Below, in pieces: positions 41,414 through 50,507 of a stretch of 64,000 bases of DNA. The notes under the pieces are model-generated. The model was given only the letters and a program-made list of their open reading frames with translations. It was not told the DNA's origin and searched no databases. The position numbers and the translations under genes were made by a program. The stretch lies in contig NZ_JAFMPW010000008.1 in the NCBI RefSeq assembly GCF_026126425.1, positions 1 through 64,000 of the forward strand, given 5' to 3'. Numbering within the stretch: position 1 is the first letter of the stretch; each line of letters starts with the position of its first letter. Source of the stretch: Muriicola sp. Z0-33 (GTDB lineage Bacteria; Bacteroidota; Bacteroidia; Flavobacteriales; Flavobacteriaceae).

Positions 41414-42211
41414 ATGAACGCACACGAAATAGACTTTGAAATTCACGGAGAGGAAATGCAGTATGTAGAAATAGAGCTAGACCCTCAGGAGGCTGTTGTG
41501 GCCGAGGCAGGAAGTTTTATGATGATGGATACTGATATAAAAATGGATACCATCTTTGGTGATGGTTCTAATCAGGATACCGGTGTACTGGGTAAGATAT
41601 TTTCAGCAGGTAAAAGAATTCTAACCGGGGAAAGTCTTTTTATGACGGCATTTCTAAATGTAGGACAAGGTAAAAAACAAGTGAGTTTTGCTTCGCCTTA
41701 TCCCGGGAAGATAGTGCCAATAGATCTTTCAGAGAAACACGGCAAGTTTGTTTGCCAGAAAGATGCCTTTCTCTGTGCGGCCAAAGGAGTTTCGGTAGGG
41801 ATAGAGTTTTCCAAACGTCTGGGCAGAGGATTATTTGGCGGGGAAGGTTTTATTATGCAGAAGTTAGAAGGCGATGGAATGGCCTTTGTGCATGCCGGGG
41901 GTACTCTGGCTAAGAAAGAACTGGCACCTGGCCAGGTACTAAAGGTAGATACCGGTTGTATTGTAGGCTTTACAAAAGACGTAGATTATGATATCGAATT
42001 TGTGGGAGGTATCAAGAATACTGTCTTTGGAGGGGAAGGTTTGTTTTTTGCGACTTTACGTGGCCCAGGAACTGTTTATATACAATCATTACCGTTTAGC
42101 CGATTGGCAGGAAGAATATTGGCTTCTGTACCCAGAGGTGGCAAGAACAAGGGGGAAGGAAGTATATTGGGCGGCATTGGAGATTTGCTCGATGGGGATA
42201 ACAGGTTCTAA
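41414..42211 (+). CDS. TIGR00266 / AIM24 family protein
   Basis: The 265-residue protein has the AIM24-type double-psi-like beta fold: EIHGEEMQYVEIELDPQEAV (residues about 8-27), VAEAGSFMMMDTDIKMDTIF, then GRGLFGGEGFIMQKLEGDGM and GGIKNTVFGGEGLFFATLRG, the glycine-rich 'FGGEG' repeats of the family. It is cytosolic and of unknown function; the family is widespread. The 5' region consists of the heptamer array described separately. It is followed 16 nt later by the DUF2461 gene. Confidence 0.9.
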   Translation: MNAHEIDFEIHGEEMQYVEIELDPQEAVVAEAGSFMMMDTDIKMDTIFGDGSNQDTGVLGKIFSAGKRILTGESLFMTAFLNVGQGKKQVSFASPYPGKIVPIDLSEKHGKFVCQKDAFLCAAKGVSVGIEFSKRLGRGLFGGEGFIMQKLEGDGMAFVHAGGTLAKKELAPGQVLKVDTGCIVGFTKDVDYDIEFVGGIKNTVFGGEGLFFATLRGPGTVYIQSLPFSRLAGRILASVPRGGKNKGEGSILGGIGDLLDGDNRF

Positions 42212-42227
42212 TTACCTTATATATTAA

Positions 42228-42881
42228 ATGGATTTCACGGCGCTCACCACCTTCTTAAAAGAACTTCAGGAAAACAACAATAAGGATTGGATGGATAAAA
42301 ATCGCAATCGCTATAAAAAGCTGCGAGCAGAATTTATCCTTTGGTTAGACCAATTAAACCATATGCTGGCCGAAATTGATGATGAATATTATTCTACTCC
42401 CGGGAAAAAAGGGATAAACAGAATTAATAACAATCTGATGTTTCATCCCAACAAGCCTGTGTATAAGGATCATTTTGCTGCGGGTCTGGATAAGGCCCCT
42501 AATTCCGGGGATTTCTATCTGGAAATCGGTATTCATGAATCTCTTTTTGCGGGGGGCATCTGGAGGCCGGAACCTATAGTATTGCGTAGTATACGCGATG
42601 CACTAGACTATAATGGAGACGAATTTAAAATGATTATTGACAAACCTTCCTTCAGGAAGACCTTTGGCGGGTTGTATGAAGATCAGAAGTTAAAAACAAG
42701 CCCCAAGGGCTTTTCAGCAGACCATCCGCATATAGATTTAATAAGGAATAAGACCTTTGGCGTTGTTCATACTTTTCCCAATGATGTCATTTTTAAGAAG
42801 TCGTTTACCAAGAAAATTATTGAGGTTTACCAGGAAATGCTACCCTTTAGACGCTACCTCAATAAAGCAATAAGTGTTTAA
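42228..42881 (+). CDS. DUF2461 domain-containing protein
   Basis: This 217-residue family of unknown function is recognised from FLKELQENNNKDWMDKNRNR (residues about 9-28), YKKLRAEFILWLDQLNHMLA, NRINNNLMFHPNKPVYKDHF, DFYLEIGIHESLFAGGIWRP and FPNDVIFKKSFTKKIIEVYQ. Length is typical. It lies 16 nt after the AIM24-like gene, so the two are probably one transcript. Confidence 0.93.
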   Translation: MDFTALTTFLKELQENNNKDWMDKNRNRYKKLRAEFILWLDQLNHMLAEIDDEYYSTPGKKGINRINNNLMFHPNKPVYKDHFAAGLDKAPNSGDFYLEIGIHESLFAGGIWRPEPIVLRSIRDALDYNGDEFKMIIDKPSFRKTFGGLYEDQKLKTSPKGFSADHPHIDLIRNKTFGVVHTFPNDVIFKKSFTKKIIEVYQEMLPFRRYLNKAISV

Positions 42882-42975
42882 AAGGTTTTTTACGATTTTA
42901 AAGCACTGCAATGTAGCTTTACAAATGATGTAATTGGGCCAAATTCTTTTTGTATTTTTAGACAAACCAAGAGCA

Positions 42976-44025
42976 ATGTCTACAACCAACCGATGTAAAA
43001 ATTGTGATGCAACCCATGATGCATCATATAAATATTGTCCTAATTGCGGACAGGAAACGGCAGATAATCTGACATTCGGCGTTCTTTTCAGCAATACAAT
43101 AAGTAACTATTTCTCTATAGATGCAAGATTCTTCCGAAGTTTTATACCGCTGATGACCAAACCAGGGGTTTTGGCCAGAAGATTTGTAGATGGTAAACGC
43201 CTTTCTTATTTGCACCCTGCCCAGTTCTATCTTTTTATTTCGGTAATCTTCTTTTTTATTTTCTCGTTCAGCATAAGAAAGGCCGACAATGAACTTTCCA
43301 AGGTTCTTGACGAAGGTTTTGATAAAGAAATAAGAATAGATTCTTTGCAGACTCAGAAAGACTCCCTTGCGCTTCTGAAGGCCAAAGATGCCCTTTTAAA
43401 AAGCGAGGTCATGGATCAGGTGCCCGATGAAGATTTACAGGCCCTGGATTCTGTCCTTTCCAATGTACAAAGGGCCCCTGACGTTTCTTTCAGCTTTAAA
43501 AGGGAAGCTCTTGATTCTCTGATTGCCAATGGTGCCCCGGAATCTGAATTGTTAAATGCAATGGGTATGGATGATGATGCTGGTGCTTTTACCAAAAGAT
43601 TTTATCAACAGATGCTGAAATTCTATAAGCAAAGGGGAGGAGGTATACTACAAGCCCTCTATGATACCATTCCAATTGCCATGTTCTTTATGCTACCGTT
43701 GTTTGCCATACTTTTGAAAATATTCTATTGGAAAAGGGCCACCTTTGCGCATCATATGGTTTTTAGTTTTTACTTTTTCACCTTTCTTTTCACCTCCTTT
43801 TGTGTCCTGATTTTGGCGAATAATCTGATAGAAATTCCCGGTTGGTTAGAATTCCTGGTTATTATGTCGTTTGTAATTTATTTAATCCTGGCCCTTCGAA
43901 ACTTTTATAGAAGCAGCTGGCTGGGTGCCATTATCAAAGCCAATATAATTTCTTTTGTCTATATGATAATTGTTGTACCCATAGCCGTTTTTGGTATCAT
44001 TATGGTTTCATTTATGTTGTATTGA
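42976..44025 (+). CDS. DUF3667 domain-containing membrane protein with zinc ribbon
   Basis: From ATG 42976 the protein has 349 residues. It starts with a zinc ribbon (C7-K-N-C10 ... C21-P-N-C24), followed by the DUF3667 core ([40 protein letters not shown]), an acidic/helical periplasmic or cytosolic loop (about 110-210) and four or five C-terminal transmembrane segments. An upstream in-frame ATG at 42934 adds 14 residues ahead of the zinc ribbon and is less likely. Function unknown. Confidence 0.88.
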   Translation: MSTTNRCKNCDATHDASYKYCPNCGQETADNLTFGVLFSNTISNYFSIDARFFRSFIPLMTKPGVLARRFVDGKRLSYLHPAQFYLFISVIFFFIFSFSIRKADNELSKVLDEGFDKEIRIDSLQTQKDSLALLKAKDALLKSEVMDQVPDEDLQALDSVLSNVQRAPDVSFSFKREALDSLIANGAPESELLNAMGMDDDAGAFTKRFYQQMLKFYKQRGGGILQALYDTIPIAMFFMLPLFAILLKIFYWKRATFAHHMVFSFYFFTFLFTSFCVLILANNLIEIPGWLEFLVIMSFVIYLILALRNFYRSSWLGAIIKANIISFVYMIIVVPIAVFGIIMVSFMLY

Positions 44026-44056
44026 TAATGACATTTATTGCAATAAATCCCTGCGT

Positions 44057-44650
44057 TTGAAAAACGGAAAAATTAAGAATGTAAAAAAAGAGGTGTTATC
44101 AGACAATTGGTATACCCTTAATAAGTATACCTACAATTATCAAAAAGAGGATGGTAGTTGGGAAATCCATGAAAGGGAGGCTTACGACAGGGGTAACGGC
44201 GCCGCAATACTGCTTTATAATAAATTGAAGGGGACAGTAATACTTACCAGACAATTTAGAATGCCCACCTATGTAAATGGCAATGAAACCGGAATGATGA
44301 TAGAGGTTTGTGCTGGCTTGCTAGATGGGGACCACCCTGAGGAATGCATCAGAAAAGAGGTAGAGGAAGAAACAGGTTATAAAGTTCATGATGTTAAAAA
44401 GGTTTTTGAATGTTATATGTCTCCTGGATCGGTTACGGAGATCCTTTATTTTTTTATCGGGGCCTACGAGGAGAAAATGAAGATAAGTGAAGGGGGTGGG
44501 GCAGAGGATGAAACCGAAAATATAGAAGTACTGGAACTCAGCTTCCAAAAAGCATTGGATATGATGAATTCCGGGGAGATCAGAGACGCTAAAACCATTA
44601 TGCTATTACAGTACGCTGCCCTGCATGGTACAATTAGCAGTAAACAGTAA
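44057..44650 (+). CDS. nudK: GDP-mannose pyrophosphatase NudK-like Nudix hydrolase
   Basis: The Nudix box lies around [20 protein letters not shown] (with KEVEEETG for REUXEEXG, Lys replacing the usual Arg). The N-terminal [20 protein letters not shown] and [20 protein letters not shown] are typical of NudK. It hydrolyses GDP-mannose and related sugar nucleotides. Homologues start near [14 protein letters not shown], which points to TTG 44057 (197 residues) as the start. The in-frame ATG at 43991 lies inside the DUF3667 gene and adds 22 residues that look like out-of-frame DUF3667 sequence. The last codons (ISSKQ) are made of the heptamer repeat. Confidence 0.88.
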   Translation: MKNGKIKNVKKEVLSDNWYTLNKYTYNYQKEDGSWEIHEREAYDRGNGAAILLYNKLKGTVILTRQFRMPTYVNGNETGMMIEVCAGLLDGDHPEECIRKEVEEETGYKVHDVKKVFECYMSPGSVTEILYFFIGAYEEKMKISEGGGAEDETENIEVLELSFQKALDMMNSGEIRDAKTIMLLQYAALHGTISSKQ

Positions 44651-44677
44651 TCAATAAACAATAAACAATAAACAGTG
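44636..44677. repeat. Heptamer tandem array, 6 units, overlapping the nudK 3' end
   Basis: Units: AGCAGTA, AACAGTA, ATCAATA, AACAATA, AACAATA, AACAGTG. The first two units encode the last residues and stop of nudK. Consensus A[ATG]CA[AG]T[AG] matches the array at 41364 and the larger one at 44750. Confidence 0.85.
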
Positions 44678-44749
44678 AACACGAGATCTTTTTTGATTAT
44701 CCTGTGGATGATTGAAAAAGGCTGCGAGATGATGCGGCTGGATAAAGTA

Positions 44750-44840
44750 AGCAGTAATCAGTGAGCAGTAATCAGTGATCAGTGATCAGTGAACAGTGAT
44801 CAGTGAACAGTAATCAGTGCGCAGTTAGCTGTAATCAGTA
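44750..44840. repeat. Heptamer tandem array, 13 units, overlapping the dacB 3' end
   Basis: Thirteen contiguous 7-bp units, mostly ATCAGTG, with AGCAGTA, AACAGTG, AACAGTA and three degenerate ones (CGCAGTT, AGCTGTA, ATCAGTA). The last unit covers the stop codon of the convergent dacB (44835-44837). A 72-nt non-repeat spacer separates it from the 6-unit array. Confidence 0.88.
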
Positions 44841-46115
44841 ATTGTCTCGTACCCACTCAAAAACCAGCTGCATTCTTTCTTTAATTTCTGAAGAAGGTTT
44901 ACGGAAATGATTATTCATAAAACTAAAGATGAGTGTCTTTCCCGATGCTGTAATTAAATAACCACTGACAGAGTGATTATTACCTAAAGAACCAGTTTTG
45001 GCATAAATATATGGAGCATCACCTCCGGGATACCAGTCTTCCAGGGTACCCGAAACACCACCTGCTGGAAAAAAGCTAAAAAGACGATCTCTGGGAATAT
45101 CTGAATACAATTTATCCAGAACATGTACCAGAGACTCCGGACTAAACAAATTATACCTCGAAAGCCCCGACCCGTCTACCCATCTAGGCGGTTGCTGTAA
45201 ATCTGATAGCAGCGAATCCTGTACATATTGGCGCGTCTTTCTACTGCTAAGCGTATCGGAAATTGCTGTAGAAGCCTGAATCAGTAGCTGTTCTGCAAGG
45301 AAATTATCGCTCACCTGCATCATTCTTTGATATACACTATCAGCAGGCATCCCATAAAGTACTTGCTGTTGACCTTCGGGCATTTGTTCTACAAGGTTAA
45401 CAGCTTTGTTAACAACGTCTTCAAGCATCCTTTTGGTCAGGATTTTGTTCGTTAGGAATGGGATTTCCGTACTGTCTTTTCTCTCGGGATCAAAAAAGAA
45501 TATATTCTTATTAGGGTTTCTGTTCTTTGAATTTGAAACATTAACAATGCTATCTGCAAAGAGCGATGGCGAAACTGATAATTCCGGAGTATTGGTAACA
45601 AACACAACGTTGCCGTAAAGAGGTAAGGCAGTTCTTTCGGCCGAGTAATACCAGTGGTAATCATCCCATGACCAGCCAGGACCAAATTTTTCATCCTCAA
45701 TCGCATAAGGTGAGTACGATAGATTATCATATTTTTTCAGGAAGTTTATACTTGTACTATCCTTGAAAAATGGGTGTAGTTGTGTGCCATCTGCAGTTCC
45801 CCGGAAATAGAGCGTATCATTTTTAAATACATACTTCAGCACCGGTAATTTTTCAGGCAATAAGTTTAGCGCTGCAAATAGGGTATAAATTTTTGTATTG
45901 CTGGCAGGGGTAAAATATTTGGAACTGTTTTTTTTAAAAAGGGTATCTCTGGTAGCAGGGTCGTAAATAAAAACACCCTGAAAGTGGTTTTCAAAAGCCC
46001 TATGGTCTATAACCGTCTTGATTCCCTTTTTGATCTTGGCCCTCTTTTGGCTAGCACAGGCTCCTAAAAATATGATTATCAGTAAATTAATTAAAATAAC
46101 CTGGTAGCGTCTCAA
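44835..46115 (-). CDS. dacB: D-alanyl-D-alanine carboxypeptidase/endopeptidase (PBP4), lipoprotein
   Basis: The 426-residue protein has a lipobox (FLGAC, Cys20) and the three serine-peptidase motifs of class C penicillin-binding proteins: S72-N-T-K75, S269-D-N271 and K373-T-G375 (AKTGSLGNNHSVSGY). The order and spacing fit PBP4/DacB, which trims or cuts peptidoglycan cross-links in the periplasm. Its 3' end is embedded in the heptamer array. Transcribed convergently with nudK and divergently from the small gene at 46254. Confidence 0.93.
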   Translation of the reverse strand: MRRYQVILINLLIIIFLGACASQKRAKIKKGIKTVIDHRAFENHFQGVFIYDPATRDTLFKKNSSKYFTPASNTKIYTLFAALNLLPEKLPVLKYVFKNDTLYFRGTADGTQLHPFFKDSTSINFLKKYDNLSYSPYAIEDEKFGPGWSWDDYHWYYSAERTALPLYGNVVFVTNTPELSVSPSLFADSIVNVSNSKNRNPNKNIFFFDPERKDSTEIPFLTNKILTKRMLEDVVNKAVNLVEQMPEGQQQVLYGMPADSVYQRMMQVSDNFLAEQLLIQASTAISDTLSSRKTRQYVQDSLLSDLQQPPRWVDGSGLSRYNLFSPESLVHVLDKLYSDIPRDRLFSFFPAGGVSGTLEDWYPGGDAPYIYAKTGSLGNNHSVSGYLITASGKTLIFSFMNNHFRKPSSEIKERMQLVFEWVRDNY

Positions 46116-46253
46116 AAGTGAAATTTTAGATGAATAGACCCCTTTTATCGATTTTAAGATGAATTTATCTAATTTTTAACGGAAATTGAGCAATATTGAA
46201 TACCTTTTTTTAGTTAAATTCGTAACAACAGTCTAACTAAATTAACAGAGAAT

Positions 46254-46451
46254 ATGGCTAGAGCTATGCTGGAGTATACGAAAACTGTACTCCAAAAAGT
46301 AAGTTTTGATGCTAAATTGTTCAGCAAAGAACTCAAAAAGGCAATTTCCAGATTACTCCCCTACGAAATTGAAGAATTGAAACTCTGGTTAAGGCGGTTC
46401 ATAACGGATAAGCCAGAACTGCAGCCAAGTTTAATTTATTTAAAACAATAA
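46254..46451 (+). CDS. Small conserved-looking protein, unknown function
   Basis: The 65-residue basic helical protein (FDAKLFSKELKKAISRLLPY, EIEELKLWLRRFITDKPELQ) has no signal peptide or known motif. It has a promoter-sized upstream gap (138 nt shared with dacB) and its own terminator immediately after the stop (46453-46481), which supports a real gene. I recall similar 60 to 70-residue hypothetical proteins in flavobacterial genomes but cannot name a family. Confidence 0.65.
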   Translation: MARAMLEYTKTVLQKVSFDAKLFSKELKKAISRLLPYEIEELKLWLRRFITDKPELQPSLIYLKQ

Positions 46452-46452
46452 A

Positions 46453-46481
46453 AAAAAGCCGCCAATTAGGTGGCTTTTTTT
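46453..46481 (+). terminator. Rho-independent terminator
   Basis: AAAAAGCCGCC and GGTGGCTTTTTT with a 5-nt loop (one G-T pair), followed by T-rich sequence. It starts 2 nt after the stop of the small gene. It also lies 30 nt before the oxyR stop on the other strand, where the complementary T-run could terminate oxyR. Confidence 0.85.
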
Positions 46482-46511
46482 ATCCTTCTGTCCCGATTAT
46501 GGGAATAGGGA

Positions 46512-47456
46512 CTATTTATTATTCACCGGGCTAATAATATCAACATCCTGAAAGGCAATTGCACCTCTGACTATACCGGAAATCACATCTCTTATAGCCT
46601 CCGTGATCTGGATTTTAAGCTCCTTTTTATGGTATATAAGGCTCACCTCACGAGCGGGTGAAGGATTTCGGAAATATTTTAAATTTTTCTTTTTAGCAGC
46701 ATCCAGCTCAATGGTATTTAGGTAAGGTAAGAGCGTCATCCCCATATCCTCATCTGCTAAATTTATCAGTGTTTCAAAACTACCACTATGCAACTGAAAT
46801 TTTTCTTCGCCGTAATCTTTGGGAGACTTACACAGATTTATTACCCCGTCTCTAAAACAATGACCATCTTGTAATAACAAAACATCACTGAGTTCAAGAT
46901 CATCTGGCCTGAGCTGTTCCTTTTTACTCAACCTGTGATTATTGGGTACATAACCTACAAAGGGTTCATAATACAGTGGTCTTTCTTTTATAAAATCGAT
47001 GCCAAGAGGGGTAGCCGCAATGCCTGCATCCAAATGCCCGTCCTGAATATTCCGGATTAAATTTTCCGTACTCTGTTCTTTAATGATCAGGTTTACCTTG
47101 GGATATTTTCTGATAAATGTTTTTAGAAACATTGGTAATAAAGTAGGCATAATGGTAGGGATGATGCCCAGCACATATTCCCCTCCGATAAATCCCTTTT
47201 CCTGGTCAACAATATCCTTTATCCTTTCCGCTTCGTTGACAATGTTCTTCGCCTGTGCCACTATCTTTTTGCCAGCCTCAGTTATGGAAATTGGTTTTTT
47301 ACTTCTGTCGAATATCAATACGTCCAACTCATCCTCTAGTTTTTGCACCTGCATACTCAAAGTGGGTTGGGTTACAAAGCTCTTTTCAGCAGCGAGCGTA
47401 AAGTTCTGGTACTCGGCTACTGCCAGTACGTACTGCAATTGGGTTATAGTCATCAA
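46512..47456 (-). CDS. oxyR: Hydrogen-peroxide sensor OxyR (LysR family)
   Basis: The 314-residue LysR regulator has an N-terminal winged HTH (residues about 3-62: TITQLQYVLAVAEYQNFTLA, AEKSFVTQPTLSMQVQKLED) and an effector domain carrying the peroxide-sensing cysteines C200 and C209 in GHCFRDGVINLC, with the nine-residue spacing of E. coli OxyR (C199/C208). It is divergent from dps across a 94-nt spacer. This is the expected OxyR-target arrangement, so I use the name oxyR. Confidence 0.93.
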   Translation of the reverse strand: MMTITQLQYVLAVAEYQNFTLAAEKSFVTQPTLSMQVQKLEDELDVLIFDRSKKPISITEAGKKIVAQAKNIVNEAERIKDIVDQEKGFIGGEYVLGIIPTIMPTLLPMFLKTFIRKYPKVNLIIKEQSTENLIRNIQDGHLDAGIAATPLGIDFIKERPLYYEPFVGYVPNNHRLSKKEQLRPDDLELSDVLLLQDGHCFRDGVINLCKSPKDYGEEKFQLHSGSFETLINLADEDMGMTLLPYLNTIELDAAKKKNLKYFRNPSPAREVSLIYHKKELKIQITEAIRDVISGIVRGAIAFQDVDIISPVNNK

Positions 47457-47550
47457 TAATAAGTTTCTACTATAAAAATATAAAAACTATCAATAAAATT
47501 TATCAATTTTCACATTTATATATGATAATTTTATACTAAACAACAAAATC
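47457..47550. promoter_or_regulatory. oxyR-dps divergent control region
   Basis: The 94-nt very A/T-rich spacer includes CTATAAAAATATAAAAACTAT and tandem TTTATCAAT/TATCAATAAA half-sites. The spaced ATAG/CTAT tetrads are of the kind bound by OxyR tetramers, but the full E. coli consensus is not present. It must hold both promoters. Confidence 0.5.
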
Positions 47551-48030
47551 ATGAAAGTAAACAGTATAGGTCTGGATGCAGAAAAATCTGCCGGACTAAG
47601 CCGGGATTTAAATGTATTACTGGCCAATTTCCAGAGGTATTATCAAAATTTACGGGGTATTCACTGGAACATTAAGGGTAAGCGCTTCTTTGATCTTCAT
47701 ATTAAATTCGAGGAATTGTATACCGATGCCAATATCAAAGTAGATGAAATTGCTGAGCGAATTCTCACTTTGGGAGGGGTGCCTTTGCACACCTTTGAAG
47801 ATTATGCCGAACATTCAAAGGTACCAATAGGTAAAAACATAAGTGGAGACGAAGATGCAATAAGGCTTATAGTGGCTTCATTGACGCAACTATTGGTATT
47901 AGAAAGAGAAATATTAAACACTTCTGGCGAAGCCAATGATGAAGGTACCAACAGTATGATGAGCGATTTTATCACCGAGCAGGAAAAAACGGTGTGGATG
48001 ATGAAGGCCTGGTTGGCCGAGCAGATATAA
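47551..48030 (+). CDS. dps: Dps/ferritin-like DNA-protection protein
   Basis: The 159-residue protein forms a four-helix bundle with the inter-subunit ferroxidase ligands: RGIHWNIKGKRFFDLHIKFE (residues about 35-54, His and Asp/Glu), ELYTDANIKVDEIAERILTL and GGVPLHTF. Dps dodecamers oxidise and store iron with H2O2 and shield DNA. Control by the divergent OxyR is likely. It ends at its own terminator (48051). Confidence 0.95.
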   Translation: MKVNSIGLDAEKSAGLSRDLNVLLANFQRYYQNLRGIHWNIKGKRFFDLHIKFEELYTDANIKVDEIAERILTLGGVPLHTFEDYAEHSKVPIGKNISGDEDAIRLIVASLTQLLVLEREILNTSGEANDEGTNSMMSDFITEQEKTVWMMKAWLAEQI

Positions 48031-48050
48031 AATAATCAGATTAATAGCAT

Positions 48051-48088
48051 AAACCTGTGAGTTTGCAGAAAACTCACAGGTTTTTCTT
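48051..48088 (+). terminator. Rho-independent terminator of dps
   Basis: AAACCTGTGAGTTT (48051-48064) and AAACTCACAGGTTT (48070-48083), a 14-bp perfect stem followed by a T-run, 20 nt after the dps stop. Confidence 0.92.
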
Positions 48089-48200
48089 TTCCCTGAATTC
48101 TGCTGTAGTTGACCTCCGCAATAAGATTTGCCAATTATAAGTTTTGCGGTGGTAAGTCATAAATATTTATATTTAGTATCAGCAACCATCTAATGCGCAT

Positions 48201-50048
48201 ATGTCCGAACCTGTTGAAAACTTATCTGAAATACTCGCAGCGGTAACTTTTTTTTCTGAAGTATCTGATGATTCCCTGAATAATCTTTGTAGTAATGTTG
48301 AAGTAGTGCTCTATGAAAAAAGAGATGAGATCGTCAGGAAAGGAGAACCGGGAGAAGCGATGTACGCCGTTTTAAAAGGAAAGGTAAGTGTTCACGAGAA
48401 AGAACATCATTTTGAAGAATTAGGAGTTGGGGATTGCTTTGGAGAATACGCTCTAATCGACAACAAGGAACGTTCTGCCTCGGTGACCGCTATTGAACCA
48501 ACCCAGTTAGCGAAAATAGATCGGGAGCATTTTCTGGAATTAATGAAAAATGATGCAGGATTTGCACAAGGGATTCTGTCTGTAATGATTCGCCGTCACC
48601 GGGAATTGGATGAAATTCAGGAACGCCTGGCCAGTTCTAAGAAGCAGTTAGAGTTCACCAATTATAAAATGAGCGGCCTGATCAATGGCGCAATGGATGC
48701 CATAATTATGTTCGATGATAATTTCAGGATAATACTTACCAACCCATCTGCTGATGCCTTGTTAGAGAATAAAGATGTATTGCAGCGCAATGTGCTGTTC
48801 TTTTTTGACGATGCAAGCGCTAATCTGGTTGAATCACTAGTTAAATCTGGCCTTGAAGGTGATAAAAATGCAATTAATAATTATCTGCCGGAAATCGTCA
48901 AGGTTATTGGATCTGAAGAAACTATAACCCTTAATGAAGGTACTATAAGCAGATACGGTGATGATGAGGTTAGTTATTATACCTTAATCCTCCGGAACAT
49001 CCAGGAACGTTTAGTGGCGGAAGATACCATAAACCAGCTGACCAATCAGACGGCTTATCTGGAGGAGGAAATAAAGGAATTGACAAGCAGCTATGGTATA
49101 ATAGCAAAGAACAAGGCCATGTCTGCAGTTTTAAGTTTAGTAGAACAGGTAGCACAGACCGATGCTACTGTGCTCATTCAGGGTGAGACAGGAACCGGGA
49201 AAGAATTGGTTGCCAGGGCCATCCATAAGGCAAGTTTACGCAACTCAAAACCACTTATTAGAATCAACTGTGGCGCTATCCCTGCCAACCTTATTGAAAG
49301 CGAGCTTTTTGGTCATGAAAAAGGAGCTTTTACCGGTGCAACAAGTAGCAGGAAGGGCCGTTTTCTCCTGGCAGACAAGGGCACAATTTTCTTAGATGAG
49401 ATTGGAGAATTACCCATGGAATTGCAACCTAAGTTGTTGCGTATAATTCAGGAAGGAGAATTCGACCCTGTCGGGAGTTCAGATACCATCAAAGTTGATG
49501 TGCGAATAATTGCTGCTACCCATAGAGATCTTATACGTTTTTCCAGAGAGGGGAAATTTCGAGAGGACCTCTACTATCGTCTCAACGTGTTCCCTATAGT
49601 GGTTCCCCCACTTCGAGAAAGAGGAGAGGATATTCATTTGATTGCTCAGGAAATGATTAATCAATTTGCCGCTAAACTGAATAAGAAAGTGGCCCCGCTT
49701 TCTGAAGAAGACAAAATGGCTTTTTCTGCCTACCCCTGGCCTGGAAATGTCAGGGAACTCCAGAACATCGTTGAAAGAGCAGTGATCGTCTCACAAAACA
49801 ATAAGTTGAGCTGGGAGGCCTTGATTCCGAAATCCGGGGTCGAAGATGTAATTGTAAATTCAGAGGAGTCAAGTAAAATTTATACTTCCACAGAGATGAT
49901 CGCTCTCGAAAAGGAAAATATTTTAAGAGCATTGCGGAAAACCGCCTGGAAAATATCGGGTCAGGGTGGTGCTGCCGCTTTACTTAAACTACCGCCTACC
50001 ACGCTTACTTCTAAAATTAAAGCATTGAATATCAAACGCCCTATTTAG
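48201..50048 (+). CDS. Sigma-54-dependent activator with cyclic-nucleotide-binding and PAS domains
   Basis: The 615-residue protein has a cNMP-binding domain (residues about 15-135: [54 protein letters not shown], with the FGE...R-SA phosphate-binding cassette). A PAS domain follows (about 158-265), then a sigma-54 AAA+ domain with Walker A GETGTGKE (328-335), GAFTGA (375-380) and Walker [10 protein letters not shown], and a C-terminal Fis-type HTH. It has no receiver domain. The cassette retains Glu and Arg, so cAMP or cGMP binding is plausible. The nearest sigma-54 promoter, 400 nt downstream in front of the OsmC-like gene, is the likely target. Confidence 0.93.
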   Translation: MSEPVENLSEILAAVTFFSEVSDDSLNNLCSNVEVVLYEKRDEIVRKGEPGEAMYAVLKGKVSVHEKEHHFEELGVGDCFGEYALIDNKERSASVTAIEPTQLAKIDREHFLELMKNDAGFAQGILSVMIRRHRELDEIQERLASSKKQLEFTNYKMSGLINGAMDAIIMFDDNFRIILTNPSADALLENKDVLQRNVLFFFDDASANLVESLVKSGLEGDKNAINNYLPEIVKVIGSEETITLNEGTISRYGDDEVSYYTLILRNIQERLVAEDTINQLTNQTAYLEEEIKELTSSYGIIAKNKAMSAVLSLVEQVAQTDATVLIQGETGTGKELVARAIHKASLRNSKPLIRINCGAIPANLIESELFGHEKGAFTGATSSRKGRFLLADKGTIFLDEIGELPMELQPKLLRIIQEGEFDPVGSSDTIKVDVRIIAATHRDLIRFSREGKFREDLYYRLNVFPIVVPPLRERGEDIHLIAQEMINQFAAKLNKKVAPLSEEDKMAFSAYPWPGNVRELQNIVERAVIVSQNNKLSWEALIPKSGVEDVIVNSEESSKIYTSTEMIALEKENILRALRKTAWKISGQGGAAALLKLPPTTLTSKIKALNIKRPI

Positions 50049-50447
50049 CCTCACAAAATTCCGTTAGCTACTTACGTAAATTCATTAAAACATGAATTGT
50101 CGGTGGCTTCTTATTTCTGGATGTATGATTTAAACATTGACAACTAATTATATAATGAAGCGAAATCTTCAATTAGACCATAAATAGCAAGAGTTTGTCA
50201 AACAATTCCGGATGAAGCATTCAGGAGAATAACAACAATACCATTTACCTGCCTATGAAATATCCGGACCTGGCATGCAACAAAATTTGTTCTTCACACC
50301 TTCCTCACGTTTTACAATTATATCCCTGAATGTTCTTCGAGATCTCGTGAATTCAGTAATGAAAAATCGTTAATACACGAAATATCGTTATTCTAATTTA
50401 TACCTGGCATCTGTATAAAAGCCTGAAATACAAGGAATTGTATCTTT
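50049..50447. other. Long control region upstream of the OsmC-like gene
   Basis: About 400 nt between the activator stop and the sigma-54 promoter contain no gene remnant. Candidate activator sites are CGAGATCTCG (50338-50347, perfect 10-bp palindrome, about 110 nt upstream of the -24 element) and repeated ATCGTTA(T/A) at about 50367-50395. Such distance is normal for sigma-54 enhancers. Confidence 0.45.
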
Positions 50448-50463
50448 TGGCACGGCGAATGCA
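50448..50463 (+). promoter_or_regulatory. Sigma-54 promoter upstream of the OsmC-like gene
   Basis: TGGCACGGCGAATGCA matches the -24/-12 consensus TGGCACG-N4-TTGCW with one mismatch. GG and GC are separated by exactly 10 bases, the invariant spacing. Start is expected near 50474, giving a leader of about 34 nt before the ATG at 50508. Confidence 0.85.
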
Positions 50464-50507
50464 TTTAACTAACCAAACAAAATCTTTAACAATTAAATTT
50501 TAGAAAA

